64,000 bases of DNA from Rubrivirga litoralis. GTDB taxonomy: Bacteria; Bacteroidota; Rhodothermia; Rhodothermales; Rubricoccaceae. The stretch covers positions 33,889 to 97,888 of the forward strand of contig NZ_JAVRHT010000010.1 of assembly GCF_031846415.1 (NCBI RefSeq), written 5' to 3'. The translations under genes were made by a program, and so were the position numbers. The notes beneath the pieces are model-generated. The model did no database searches and was not told the origin of the DNA. It saw only the letters and a program-made list of their open reading frames with translations. How positions within the stretch are numbered: position 1 is the first letter of the stretch; every line of letters starts with the position of its first letter. Shown here piece after piece: positions 24,589 through 34,089 of the stretch.

Positions 24589-26718
24589 TTACTCGCTCTT
24601 CTTGCTCCGCCGGCGCTTCCGCTTCGGCTTCGTGGCCTCGCCGTTGTCGGCCGCCCCGCCCTGCGGGTCGTCGGCGGGGGCGTCATCGAACTCCGCGTCG
24701 GCGCCGGCCGCGAGGGCGACGCCGCCCTCGGCCGTGAAGGCGTAAGGCTCGTCGACGGGGCGGCGGCGCGAACCGGCGGCCGCCTCGGGCTCGCCGCCCC
24801 GCCCGGAGCGGCGGGAGCCCGAGCGGCCGCCCCGCTCGCTGCGGGCCGAGCGGTCGTCCGAGTCGTCGCGCTGGGCCTCGCCGCGCTCGGCGGGGGCGGG
24901 GCGGTCGTCGTCGCCGTCTCGGTCGGTGGGCTGGTCGCCACGGCCGGCCGGCTCGTCGCGGCGGGAGCGGCGGGACCGGCCGCCCCGCCCGCGCTCGCCG
25001 TTCCGGTCGTCCCCGTCGCTCTCCCCGTTCCGCTCCTCGCGGGCGGGGCGAGCCGAGACGTCGTCGCGGGCGTCGGCGTGCGGGGCGTCGTCGTCGTCGC
25101 GGGCGGGGCGGTCGTCGTCGTCGCGGCGGCGCGAGCGGCCCTCGCTGCCTCGGCCCTCGTCGTCGCGGCGGCGCGAGCGGCCACCCCGCTCGTCGCCGCC
25201 CCGCCCGGTGCGGTCGCCGTCGCGCGCTTCGCGGGCCTCTTTCGCCTCGCGCTGCTGGACGTCGTACTCGCTCTCCGTCCGGTCCATGGCCGGGCCGGCC
25301 GGCGTGTCGTGGAGGCTCGCCTGGTAGACCCGGTCGAGGAGCATCGCGAGCAGTTCGGGCTCGCCCTCCTCGACAAACTGGCGGGCGACCGGCACGAACC
25401 GCTTCTGGCGCTCGCGCTCCAGGTTCGAGCGGCCGCGGAGGTCGTCCTCCAGGATGCGCGTGAGGCGCTGGCCGACGCGGTTGCCCAGCTCGTCCGGCGT
25501 CGGCAGGTCGATCTCGTCGAGCGGGATGTCGTACTTCTTGGCGATCTGGCGGAGCGTCGGCATGTCGGACGCCGTCGTGATCGCGATCGACACGCCGGCC
25601 TTGCCCGCGCGCGCCGTCCGCCCCGAGCGGTGGACGTAGTACTCGCGGTCCTGCGGGATGTCGTAGTGGAACACGTGGCTGAGGTCCTCCACGTCGATCC
25701 CGCGCGCGGCCACGTCGGTCGCGACCAGGAACCGGAGGTCGCCGTCGCGGAGCCGCTTCATCGTCTTCTCGCGCGCCTTCTGCGTGAGGTCGGACGAGAT
25801 GCCGGCGGCGTTGTAGCCGTAGTTGTTCAGGAACGTGGCCAGGTATTCGACGTCGCGCCGCGTGTTGGCGAAGATGATGGCGCTCGACGGGTTCTCCCAC
25901 TCGATGAGCGTGGCGAGCGCGCGGTCCTTCTCCATCGGCGCCACCTGGGCCGCCCGGTGCGTCATGCGCTCGACGTGGACCGTCCCGCCGGCCGTGGCGA
26001 TAAAGACGGGGTCGGTCAGGAACTCCTGCCCGATCCGCTGGACCTGGAACGGCATGGTCGCCGAGAACATGTACGAGTCGCGCTCGCGCGGGAGGTAGCG
26101 GCGCACCTTGAGCATGTCGGGGAAGAACCCCATCGACAGCATCTCGTCGGCCTCGTCGAGGATGATCGTCCGCAGCCGGTCCAGCTTCAGCGTCCCGCGC
26201 GAGAGGTGGTCGAGCACGCGGCCCGGCGTGCCGACGACGAGGTGGGCGCCCTTCTCGAACGCCTCGATCTGCGGCCCGTAGGCCGTCCCGCCGTAGACGG
26301 GCACCGCGCGGAGGCGGTCGGCCTCGTCGAGCCCGGCGTTCATGCGCTGGAACTCGTCGTGGATCTGGCGGGCCAGCTCGCGCGTGGGGCACAGCACGAG
26401 GGCCTGGCACGTGTCCTCGTCGGGGTCCAGCTTTTCGAGGAGCGGGAGCAGGAAGGCGCCCGTCTTGCCGCTCCCCGTCCGGCTCTGGACCACGAGGTCC
26501 TGGCCGTCGAGGATGTACGGGAGCGCCTCGGCCTGGACCGGCATGAGCGCCGGCCACCCGAGCGCCTGGATGCCGGCCTGGAGCCGGGCGGGGAGGTCCT
26601 GGACCGAGACCGCCTCGGCGTCGGGGTCGGGCTCGGAAAACGGGGTCTGAAGCGGGCGGCTGGCCTTAGCCTCGTTCTGGGCCTTCTGCGTAAAGTCGAA
26701 GACGGCTTCGTACGCCAT
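24589..26718 (-). CDS. DEAD-box ATP-dependent RNA helicase (CshA/DeaD-like)
   Basis: This 709-residue protein unwinds RNA using ATP. It contains a Q-motif region (LPARLQAGIQALGWPALMPVQAEALP), Walker A RTGSGKTGAF, PTRELARQ, TPGRVLDHL, the DEAD motif in ILDEADEMLSMG, SAT in FSATMPF, and domain 2 with ATDVAARGIDV and HRSGRTARAG. After residue about 430 comes a DeaD-type RNA-binding/dimerisation-like segment. The last ~220 residues are an Arg/Asp/Gly-rich tail (RSRRRDDEGR-type repeats), probably disordered and RNA-binding, as often seen in this group. I chose the ATG at 26718; the frame is open to 26784. It plausibly works with the RNase E/G encoded at 50419, but that is inference. Confidence 0.93.
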   Translation of the reverse strand: MAYEAVFDFTQKAQNEAKASRPLQTPFSEPDPDAEAVSVQDLPARLQAGIQALGWPALMPVQAEALPYILDGQDLVVQSRTGSGKTGAFLLPLLEKLDPDEDTCQALVLCPTRELARQIHDEFQRMNAGLDEADRLRAVPVYGGTAYGPQIEAFEKGAHLVVGTPGRVLDHLSRGTLKLDRLRTIILDEADEMLSMGFFPDMLKVRRYLPRERDSYMFSATMPFQVQRIGQEFLTDPVFIATAGGTVHVERMTHRAAQVAPMEKDRALATLIEWENPSSAIIFANTRRDVEYLATFLNNYGYNAAGISSDLTQKAREKTMKRLRDGDLRFLVATDVAARGIDVEDLSHVFHYDIPQDREYYVHRSGRTARAGKAGVSIAITTASDMPTLRQIAKKYDIPLDEIDLPTPDELGNRVGQRLTRILEDDLRGRSNLERERQKRFVPVARQFVEEGEPELLAMLLDRVYQASLHDTPAGPAMDRTESEYDVQQREAKEAREARDGDRTGRGGDERGGRSRRRDDEGRGSEGRSRRRDDDDRPARDDDDAPHADARDDVSARPAREERNGESDGDDRNGERGRGGRSRRSRRDEPAGRGDQPTDRDGDDDRPAPAERGEAQRDDSDDRSARSERGGRSGSRRSGRGGEPEAAAGSRRRPVDEPYAFTAEGGVALAAGADAEFDDAPADDPQGGAADNGEATKPKRKRRRSKKSE

Positions 26719-27048
26719 GTGTCGTCGGGGGTCTGGGGGTGGGGTGCCGCCCGGGTCCCTGTCACTGCCCGACCGGCGTCGCAAGGCGCGGGGCCACGAG
26801 GCCGCACGCCGACGCGGCAGGCGCCGCGTCGCCGGAGACTACGGGCCGCCCGCGCGCGGTCGTCCCCACGCGCGGCGTCTTCCGCCCGAGTTCTTCACCG
26901 CCCCGCCCCGGGCACGGCCCGCCGTGGGCGGGGCGGGCGCGATCTCCGTCGGGGCGGCCGGCGGTCGCCCTGGCCGCGCCGCCACCCCGCCCTCGGCGGC
27001 AGACACGGGCGGGGCGGGCGCGTCGAGCACCGCCCCGCCCGGCGCCGG
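26719..27048. other. 330-bp spacer upstream of the helicase gene
   Basis: No gene is seen. It contains a family G repeat at 26948-26970 and several GC-box words in both orientations. No clear -7 element for the helicase could be picked out. Confidence 0.6.
26948..26970. repeat. Palindromic repeat family G, copy 3 (diverged)
   Basis: GTCGGGGCGGCCGGCGGTCGCCC differs from the other family G copies at two or three positions. Confidence 0.6.
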
Positions 27049-27465
27049 TTAGCCGCCTGAGTTGGCGATGAAGGCCGCCTCGGGCGTTTCCTCGTCGAGC
27101 ACCTCCAAGATCACCGACACGAGCCGCGCCGCAAGGCCCTGCTTGGGGAGGAACCTGGCGGCCCCGGCCTCCAGCGCCCGCCGCGCGTAAACCTCCTCGT
27201 GGTGGGCCGAGATGACGAGGGCGGGGAGGCTCGGCCGCTCCTCGCTCAGACGCCGCACGAGGTCGACGCCGCTCATGCCCGGCAGCCGGAGGTCGGTCAG
27301 GACGAGGTCGCACGGCGTCTCCCGCAGCGCCTCCAGCGCCTCCTCCGCAGTCTCGACGGACTGGCAGAGCACGAGCCGGGGCTCCGTCGCGAGCAAAGCC
27401 GCGTAGGCCTCTCGCATGACGGGGTGGTCTTCCACGAGGAAGACACGGTGGGGGGACGACAACAT
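27049..27465 (-). CDS. Single-domain response regulator (receiver only)
   Basis: The 138-residue product is a CheY-like receiver: FLVEDHPVMREAY supplies the acidic pair, the phospho-acceptor Asp is in CDLVLTDLRLPGMSGVDLV, the Thr/Ser switch is in LVISAHHEE and the Lys in RFLPKQG. DHP with that spacing and the LPGMSG loop are typical of NarL/FixJ-type receivers, but the protein stops about 15 residues after the receiver and has no LuxR helix-turn-helix. The ATG at 27465 was chosen; the open frame to 27618 adds unrelated residues. The gene lies 216 bases downstream of the hybrid kinase gene (27682-32658), its likely partner. Output may be protein-protein rather than DNA binding. Confidence 0.88.
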   Translation of the reverse strand: MLSSPHRVFLVEDHPVMREAYAALLATEPRLVLCQSVETAEEALEALRETPCDLVLTDLRLPGMSGVDLVRRLSEERPSLPALVISAHHEEVYARRALEAGAARFLPKQGLAARLVSVILEVLDEETPEAAFIANSGG

Positions 27466-27681
27466 GGGAAGCGCGCGCAGTGTGAGCGGGGCGGCACGCG
27501 CAAGATGGAGCACGGACGGGACATCTGCGCGCCTGCGCGGGCAAGCCGGGCCAAGGACGACGGGTGCCCCCCGCTCTTGGAGGTAGAGGCAACCAGGGAA
27601 ATCCCCACGCAGCCCCACCGGATGGGTACCGCCGCCGGACGCAAAGCCCCGCCCGAACGCCGCGGGCGGGGTGGGCGCGCG

Positions 27682-30600
27682 TCAGGCCTCCGCCCCGCCC
27701 TCGCCAGCCGCCCCGCCCTCGACGGCCCGCTCCGCCGGCACGACGAACGCGATCCGAGTGCCGCCGCCGGGCGACGAGTCGATCTCGACCCGGCCGCCCA
27801 CGAGGTCGAGGCGGCCTTGGACGCTTTCGAGCCCGAGCCCCGTCCCGCCCCGCCCGGCGGCCTGCTCCGGGTCGAAGCCGGCGCCCTCGTCCTCGACCGC
27901 CACGACCACCGTGCCGCCGTCGCGGCGGGCCGTGAGGCGGGCGCGCTCGACGTCCGCGTGCTTGACCACGTTGAACAGGGCTTCGCGGAGCACCTGGTAG
28001 AGCGTGGCCCGCGTGCTCCGGTCGGCGATGCGGCAGCCGGGCTCGACCTCGACCTCGACCGCGAGCCCGTACCGCGCCCGGACGTGCTCGGCCAGCCACT
28101 CGAAGACCTCGACCACGTCCTCCATGCGGAGGACGGCCGGGCTGAGCTCCGACGCCAGCGTCCGCGTGAGCGCGACGGCGTCGTCGAGCGTGGCCGTCGC
28201 GCGGTCGAGGAGCGGCGCGTTGGCCGCCCCGCCCTGGCGGAGCACGGAGAGCGTCATGGACAGGCCGTAGAGCTGCTGCTGGAGGTCGTCGTGGAGGACC
28301 TGCGCGATCCGTCGGCGCTCCTCCTCCTCGGCCACGGTCAGCCGCGCCAGCAGGCGCCGCGCGAGCGCCGTCCGCTGGCGGACCCGGCGTTCGAGCGTCT
28401 CGTTGAGGGCCTGGATCTCCTCCTCGGCCTGCACGATCTGGTCGATGTCCGTCACCGTCCCGAACCACCCCGTCAGGGCGCCGGCGTCGTCGCGGACGGG
28501 CTGGGCGCGCGTGAGGAACCAGCGGTACTGGCCGCCGGCGACCTCCATGCGGTAGCGGGCCGCGTACGGCTCCGTCCCGCCCCGCCCCGCATCGAGCACG
28601 GCCTCGGCGGCGGCCCGGTCGTCGGGGTGCACGAGGTCCTCCCACATCTCCGTCCCCAGCGCCGCGTCGGCGGTCTGCCCCGTGACCTCCATGAACCGGG
28701 GGTTCACGTAGCCGATCCGGCCGTCGGGGTCGGCCGTGAACAAGATGTCGGGGACGGTCTCGGCCGTCCGCCGGAACCGCTCTTCCGACGCCCGCAGTGC
28801 GTCCTCAGCCTCTTTGTGCGCCGTGTTGTCGCGGAGCACCTTGGCGAACCCGCGGACCGCCCCGCCCTCGCCGCGGAGTGCCATCATGACGCCGTTGGCC
28901 CAGAACCGCGAGCCGTCGGCCCGGGCGTGCCAGCGGTCGTCGGCGGCTTGGCCCGTCTCGCGGGCCGTGTCGAGCTCGGCCTCGAACACGCCCGCGGCCC
29001 GGTCCTCGGGCGTAAAGATGAAGCGGGCGGGGCGGCCGAGCGCGTCGGCCTCGGCGACCCCGAAGGTGGCCTCGGCGCCCCGGTTCCACATCGTGACGCG
29101 GCCCTCGGCGTCGGTCATGAACATGGCGTAGCCCGTGGCGCCTTCGACGAGCACGCGGTAGCGCTCTTCAGACGCCCGAAGGTCGGCTTCGGCGTTGGCC
29201 CGCGTCACGGCCTCCCACGCCCGCTCGGCCGTCTCCTCGACCAGCGCCACCTCGGCGTCGGTCCAGTCGCGGGGCTCCGCGCTGTGGACGACGAACAGGG
29301 CCACGCCCCGCCCGTCGCGGACGACCGGCGTGAGCACGTACGCCCCGATGTCGAGCGCGAGCGTGGCCTCGCGGGCCGCCGTGCCCAGGCGCGGGTCGGC
29401 CGCCACGTCGCGGACCACGAGCGTCCGCCCCGCCCGGAACTCGTCCATCGCCGCCCGGCCGTACCCGTCCAGGTCGTACGTCCCGACCACGCTGGGCACG
29501 CCGTCGTGGTAGTCGGTGCGGACGGTGCCGGTCGCGCCGTCGGCCGAGACCGCAGCGCAGTGGACGCGGCTGGCCCCCAGGTACTCGCCCAGCACACGGG
29601 CCGCCGCGCCCTCGACGGCGAGCGCGCCGGCCGACGGGCGGAGCGCGTCGGCGAGCGCGGCGCGGAAGGCGTCCCGCCCCGCCCCGGCGCGGAGCGCCTC
29701 GGCCGCCTCGCGCTGCTCGGTCACGTCGGCGTTCATGCCCACGTAGCCGCGGATCGCCCCGCCCCCGTCGCGGAGCGGGGTGGCCCGGGTGTGCGTCCAC
29801 CGCCAGGTCCCGCTGGGGCCGTGGCGGAGCCGGTTCTGGTGGTCGTAGTCGGCGCCCGCCGCGACGGCCCGCCGCCACGCCGCGAGCGCCTCGGCCCGGT
29901 CGTCGGGGTGGACGGCGTCGGCCCACGCCTGGCCCTCCCACTCGGGGGCGGTCTGGCCCGTGAACGCCCGCCACGACGGCGAGTCCTCGACGATCCGGCC
30001 CTCGGCGTCGGCCGACCAGACGATCTGGGCCGAGGCCTCGACGAGCGCCCGGAACTGCTCCTCGCTCCGGCGGAGGCCCTCCTCGGCCTGTCGCCGCGCG
30101 GTGATGTCGATGAACGTGACCACGACGCCGTCGATCCGGTCGTCGACCGTCCGGTAGGGCCGCGTGTGGACGAGGTACCACCGGCCGTCGGCGCCCTGGA
30201 CCTCGCGCTCCTGGACTTCGAGCCGGTCGAGCACGGCGCGGGCGTCGTCGGCCAGCACGGCGCCGCCGAACGTCGGGGCAAAGTCGGACAAGGGCCGCCC
30301 GAGGTCCGACGGCCGGAGGCGGAAGTGGTCGCGGACGCTCGGCGTGAACCGCTGGACGCGGAGGCTCCGGTCGAGGAAGAGCGTGGCGATCTCGGTCGAC
30401 GTGATGAGGTTTTCGAGGTCGCCCTTGGCCCGGGCCAGCTCGTCCACCTTCGCCTTCATCTCGTCGTTGACCGTCTGGAGCTCCTCGGCCATCGACTGCG
30501 CCTCCTCCTTCGACGTCTCCAGCTCCTCGGCCGTCGAGCGCAGCTCCTCGTTGATCGACTGGAGCTCCTCGTTCTGGGCCTTGAGCTCCTCACGGCTGGT

Positions 30601-32658
30601 CTCGAACTCCTCGATGGAGAGCTGGAGCTGCTCGCGGACCTCCTGGACCTCGGCCTGGAGCGCCGCCTCGCGGTCGGACGGGTCGCCGAGCGCCGCCCCG
30701 CCCTCGGCGGGCGGGGCGGTCTCGAACAGGACCTGGACGAGGTCGCCCTCGGCCGTCGCCCGGGCGCGGACGCGGACGGCCCGCTCGGCGCCCTCGACCT
30801 CGACGCGGACCGGCCCCGAGGCGACCTCCCCGCCCTCGCGGCGGGCCTGGTAGAGCGCGGCCTGCACGGACGGCCGGAGGGCGGGGAGGACGAGCCGGAG
30901 CACGTTCCGCGTGGGCTCGCCGGACCCCATCTGGAGGAACGCCCCCGCCCCGCCCGACAGGTGGACCACCTCGCCGGTCTCGCCGACGAGCACGCTGGGC
31001 GGGGCGGCCTCGGCTCGGAGCCGCCGGTGGACGTCGGCAAACGACACGGACGGACCGACCTCGCCGTCGGGACGCGCGGGCGGGGCGGGCGCGACGCCCA
31101 CCGACGGGATGCGCGGCGAGCGTGGGAGGGCGGGGAGGGCGACCTCGACGTCGCGGCGCCGGTACAGCCGGGCGTCCTTGTCCTCGGCCTGGTAGAGCGC
31201 CGAGGCGGCGTCGGCGGTCTCGCTGGAGCCCAGGAACAGGGCGCCGCCCGGGTCGAGCGCGTAGTGGAACAGCTCGAGCACGCGCTGCTGGAGCGACCGC
31301 TGGAGGTAGATGAGCAGGTTCCGGCACGTGACGAGGTCGAGGTGCGCGAACGGCGGGTCCTTGAGCAGGCTGTGCGGCGCGAACAGGACCGTCTCGCGGA
31401 GCGCCTCCGTCACGCGGTAGCCGCCGGTCGAGCGCCGGAAAAAGCGGCGGAGCCGCTCCGGGCTCACGTCGGCCTCGATGGACTCGGGGTAGACGCCGGC
31501 CCGCCCGACGGCCACGGCCCGCTCCGACAGGTCGGTGGCGAACACCTGGACGCGGGGCGGGGCGGCCAGCTGCCCGGCGAACTCGGCGAGCAGGATGGCG
31601 ACGGAGTACGCCTCCTCGCCCGTCGCGCACCCGGCCACCCACACGCGGACCTCGTCGTCGGGTCCCTTCCCCTCGAACAGCGACGGGACGACGGCCGCTT
31701 CCAGGACCTCAAAGGCCTCGGGGTCGCGGAAAAAGTTGGTGACCGAGATGAGGAGGTCGTCGAGCAGCCGGGCCGGCTCGCCGGGCGTTCGCCGGAGGGC
31801 GTCGAGGTAGGCGCTCGGTGAGTCGGCGCCGACGACGTGCATCCGCCGGGCCAGCCGCCGGAGGACCGTCGAGCGCTTGTAGTGGGCGAAGTCGTGGCCC
31901 GTCTGCGCGCGCAGGAGCGCGAGCACCTGCTGCACGGCGCGGACGTCGTCGCGGCCGAGGGCGTCCTCGTCGGGCGGGAGCCGGGCGGCCTTGAGCCGGT
32001 CGCCGTAGGCGATGGCCTCGCGGGCGAGCTGGCCCGCCGTCCCGACGGTGTCGGCGACGCCGGCGGCGATCGCGCTCCGCGGCATCTCGTCGTAGCCCGC
32101 GTCGGCGGGGTCCTGCGCGAGCACCAGGCCCCCGACCTCCTGGAGCCGGCTCGCCCCGACGGTCCCGTTCTGCCCCGTCCCCGAGAGAACCACGCCGACG
32201 GCGTGCTCGCCGTAGGCCTCGGCGAGCGTGCGGAAAAAGTGGTCGACCGGCCGCCGCCGGTGCCGCTCGTCTTCGAGCGGCGCTAGAAGGAGGTGCCCGT
32301 CCGCCATGACCAGGTTCCGGTTGGGCGGGATCACGTAGACGTGCCCCGGGCGGACCTCCTCGCGCTCGGTGACCTGCGTGACGGGGAGCGGCACGGACCG
32401 CTCCAGAATCTCGGCCAGCTGGCTCTCGCGGTCCGGCGCCAGGTGGATGACGACGACGAAGGCGGCCCCGTCGGTCTTGGGGAGCCCGGCGAAAAACGCC
32501 TCCAGCGCCTCCAGCCCGCCCGCGCTCGCGCCCAGCCCGACGACGAGGAACGGCGAGGCGTCGGGGTCGCGGTCGGGGCCGAGCGCGCCGCTCGCGTCCA
32601 TCTCGGACTCGGGGGCGGGGCGGTCGTCGGGGGCGTCGCCCTCGGGGGTGTGAGGCAT
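27682..32658 (-). CDS. CheB-CheR-PAS-GAF-HisKA_3 hybrid histidine kinase
   Basis: This giant 1658-residue cytoplasmic sensor has the following domains in order. A CheB methylesterase-like domain (about 36-215) has nucleophile Ser45 in GLGASAGGLE and His72 in VVVIHLAPD, but GTGQNGT puts Asn164 where CheB has its catalytic Asp. A CheR methyltransferase (about 235-500) follows: NFFRDPEAFEVLE, VAGCATGEEAYS, TDLSERAV, LVTCRNLLIYL. A coiled coil near 655-735 (QLQLSIEEFETSREELKAQNEEL repeats) leads to several PAS domains and a GAF-like domain, then a HisKA_3 dimerisation domain (RRIAQVLHDDLQQQLYGLSM) with phosphoacceptor His. The HATPase_c domain ends the protein (DEGAGFDPEQ, GTGLGLESVQGRL). HisKA_3 kinases normally pair with NarL-type regulators; the next gene is such a receiver. 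No membrane helices are visible. Confidence 0.92.
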   Translation of the reverse strand: MPHTPEGDAPDDRPAPESEMDASGALGPDRDPDASPFLVVGLGASAGGLEALEAFFAGLPKTDGAAFVVVIHLAPDRESQLAEILERSVPLPVTQVTEREEVRPGHVYVIPPNRNLVMADGHLLLAPLEDERHRRRPVDHFFRTLAEAYGEHAVGVVLSGTGQNGTVGASRLQEVGGLVLAQDPADAGYDEMPRSAIAAGVADTVGTAGQLAREAIAYGDRLKAARLPPDEDALGRDDVRAVQQVLALLRAQTGHDFAHYKRSTVLRRLARRMHVVGADSPSAYLDALRRTPGEPARLLDDLLISVTNFFRDPEAFEVLEAAVVPSLFEGKGPDDEVRVWVAGCATGEEAYSVAILLAEFAGQLAAPPRVQVFATDLSERAVAVGRAGVYPESIEADVSPERLRRFFRRSTGGYRVTEALRETVLFAPHSLLKDPPFAHLDLVTCRNLLIYLQRSLQQRVLELFHYALDPGGALFLGSSETADAASALYQAEDKDARLYRRRDVEVALPALPRSPRIPSVGVAPAPPARPDGEVGPSVSFADVHRRLRAEAAPPSVLVGETGEVVHLSGGAGAFLQMGSGEPTRNVLRLVLPALRPSVQAALYQARREGGEVASGPVRVEVEGAERAVRVRARATAEGDLVQVLFETAPPAEGGAALGDPSDREAALQAEVQEVREQLQLSIEEFETSREELKAQNEELQSINEELRSTAEELETSKEEAQSMAEELQTVNDEMKAKVDELARAKGDLENLITSTEIATLFLDRSLRVQRFTPSVRDHFRLRPSDLGRPLSDFAPTFGGAVLADDARAVLDRLEVQEREVQGADGRWYLVHTRPYRTVDDRIDGVVVTFIDITARRQAEEGLRRSEEQFRALVEASAQIVWSADAEGRIVEDSPSWRAFTGQTAPEWEGQAWADAVHPDDRAEALAAWRRAVAAGADYDHQNRLRHGPSGTWRWTHTRATPLRDGGGAIRGYVGMNADVTEQREAAEALRAGAGRDAFRAALADALRPSAGALAVEGAAARVLGEYLGASRVHCAAVSADGATGTVRTDYHDGVPSVVGTYDLDGYGRAAMDEFRAGRTLVVRDVAADPRLGTAAREATLALDIGAYVLTPVVRDGRGVALFVVHSAEPRDWTDAEVALVEETAERAWEAVTRANAEADLRASEERYRVLVEGATGYAMFMTDAEGRVTMWNRGAEATFGVAEADALGRPARFIFTPEDRAAGVFEAELDTARETGQAADDRWHARADGSRFWANGVMMALRGEGGAVRGFAKVLRDNTAHKEAEDALRASEERFRRTAETVPDILFTADPDGRIGYVNPRFMEVTGQTADAALGTEMWEDLVHPDDRAAAEAVLDAGRGGTEPYAARYRMEVAGGQYRWFLTRAQPVRDDAGALTGWFGTVTDIDQIVQAEEEIQALNETLERRVRQRTALARRLLARLTVAEEEERRRIAQVLHDDLQQQLYGLSMTLSVLRQGGAANAPLLDRATATLDDAVALTRTLASELSPAVLRMEDVVEVFEWLAEHVRARYGLAVEVEVEPGCRIADRSTRATLYQVLREALFNVVKHADVERARLTARRDGGTVVVAVEDEGAGFDPEQAAGRGGTGLGLESVQGRLDLVGGRVEIDSSPGGGTRIAFVVPAERAVEGGAAGEGGAEA

Positions 32659-32918
32659 GTGTGGCCAGGGGGAGGGAGCCCGCGCGTTGGAGGATCCCCC
32701 TATCTACGAAAAGCGCACGCCGCCGTTCGCCAACGACTTGGAGGGCGTGAGACAAAGGCTCGAAGGCCGCGTGACACCGCCCCGCCCGCTGCGGCCTTCC
32801 GGCGCCCTGACGGTGCAGCCGGAGGCATACCGCCCCGCCCGAGCGGGGCGGCGGCGCGTGCTCGGGCGGGGCGGCCCGCGGCGCCGGCTCCTCCCGCTCG
32901 GACACGGGCGGGGCGGTC

Positions 32919-33809
32919 CTACCGCGCCTGGCTCGGGTCGACGGGCCGCACCAGCCCCTCCTGGACCGCGCTGGCCACGAGCCGGCCCTCGGCGTCGTAG
33001 ACGGCGCCGCGCGTGAACCCGCGGGCGCCGGCCGCCGTCGGCGAGTCGATGGCGTAGAGGAGCCAGCCGTCGGCGCGGAACGGGCGGTGGAACCAGATGG
33101 CGTGGTCCAGCGACGCCGCCTGGATCGACCCGTCGAACACGCTCCGCCCGTGCGGGAGCAGCGCCGTCCCCAGCAGGCCCCAGTCGCTCGCGTAGGCCAG
33201 CAGCGCCTGGTGGATGGCCGGGTCGTCGGGGAGCGGCCCCGTCGCCTGGAGCCACATGTCGGCCGTGCCGGGGCGGGGGTCGGGGCGGAGCGGGTCGGCG
33301 GGGTCGACCGGCCGGTAGTCGAAGGGCCGGTCGCGCGTGAGCACGGTCCGCAGCGGCTCGGGCACCCGGTCGCCCAGCGACTCGACGAGGTCGCGCTCGC
33401 TGGCGAGCCCGTCCGGCCCGTCCACGCTGCGGCCCAGGTCGTCCTGGTGGTCGAGGCCGGGCTCGGCCACGTGGAACGAGAGCGAGGCGTTGAAGATGGG
33501 CCGCCCGTGCTGGACGGCCGTCACGCGCCGCGTCGAAAACGAGCGCCCGTCGCGGAGCGTCTCGACCTCGTAGACGATGGGGGCCTGGACGTCGCCGGGG
33601 AGGATGAAGTAGGCGTGGAGCGAGTGGCACGGCCGCCCCGCCCCGCCTGCGCCGCCGTTGACGGTCCGGTCGGCGGCGACGAGGGCCTGGGCCAGCACCT
33701 GCCCGCCGAACACGCGCGGGCTGGCGAGCGGCCGGTTCCGGCCGCGGAAGATGTGGTCCTCGATCCGTTCGAGGTCGAGGAGGTCGAGGAGGTCGTCGAG
33801 GGCGGTCAC
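32919..33809 (-). CDS. tesB: Acyl-CoA thioesterase II
   Basis: This 296-residue protein hydrolyses acyl-CoA to fatty acid and CoA. It has a TesB double-hotdog fold: LDLERIEDHIFRGRNRP, RVFGGQVLAQALVAA, SLHAYFILPGDVQAPIVYEVETLRDGRSFSTRRV, the second hotdog with DWGLLGTALLPHG, and AIWFHRPFRADGWLLYAIDSP followed by RGFTRGAVYDAEGRLVAS. The start is the GTG at 33809, giving VTALDDLLDLL; the frame opens further upstream but only adds spacer-encoded residues. A short Pro/Ala/Gly stretch near residue 52 is made by one GC-box word. It stands alone on the minus strand, 260 bases after the hybrid kinase start. Confidence 0.92.
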   Translation of the reverse strand: MTALDDLLDLLDLERIEDHIFRGRNRPLASPRVFGGQVLAQALVAADRTVNGGAGGAGRPCHSLHAYFILPGDVQAPIVYEVETLRDGRSFSTRRVTAVQHGRPIFNASLSFHVAEPGLDHQDDLGRSVDGPDGLASERDLVESLGDRVPEPLRTVLTRDRPFDYRPVDPADPLRPDPRPGTADMWLQATGPLPDDPAIHQALLAYASDWGLLGTALLPHGRSVFDGSIQAASLDHAIWFHRPFRADGWLLYAIDSPTAAGARGFTRGAVYDAEGRLVASAVQEGLVRPVDPSQAR

Positions 33810-33839
33810 GGGGCGCGTGGGGCGGGGCGGGCCAAGAAA

Positions 33840-33865
33840 CCGCCCCGCCCGCGCGGGCGGGGCGG
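33840..33865. repeat. Perfect GC-box palindrome upstream of tesB
   Basis: CCGCCCCGCCC and GGGCGGGGCGG flank GCGC, giving a fully palindromic 26-mer. It lies 30 bases upstream of the tesB start, so here the inverted pair is not at a gene end. Confidence 0.6.
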
Positions 33866-34010
33866 GCGACCGGGATTTCACGGCGGCCGGGCGCGCACCG
33901 TCCGCGCTGGGAGGCCACCCCGCCCGCCGCGCCTCCCTGGACGGCTTGGGCGGGGCGGCTCGCCGTCATTTCACGGGCCGAACGCTTGGAGGGGGGCGCC
34001 CCCCGCGGTC

Positions 34011-34018
34011 TACCTTCG
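34011..34018 (+). promoter_or_regulatory. Putative promoter of the small lipoprotein gene
   Basis: TACCTTCG at 34011 resembles the Bacteroidota -7 box. CTTG at 33985-33988 lies 22 bases upstream and could be the -33 element. The spacer contains the palindrome GGGGGGCGCCCCCC. The start codon is 71 bases downstream. Confidence 0.45.
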
Positions 34019-34089
34019 CGCGCCCTGCAGGCCGAGCCGGCGTGCGGGGCCATCACCCTACGCGCGCCCCCGGGCGCACCCTCCCCCCG

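Noticed and set aside
27199..31821. A 1540-residue open frame opposite the hybrid kinase
   Set aside because: Same cause; composition is repetitive (RRR, GRGG, HEHG) and the minus frame has clear CheR, PAS and kinase motifs.
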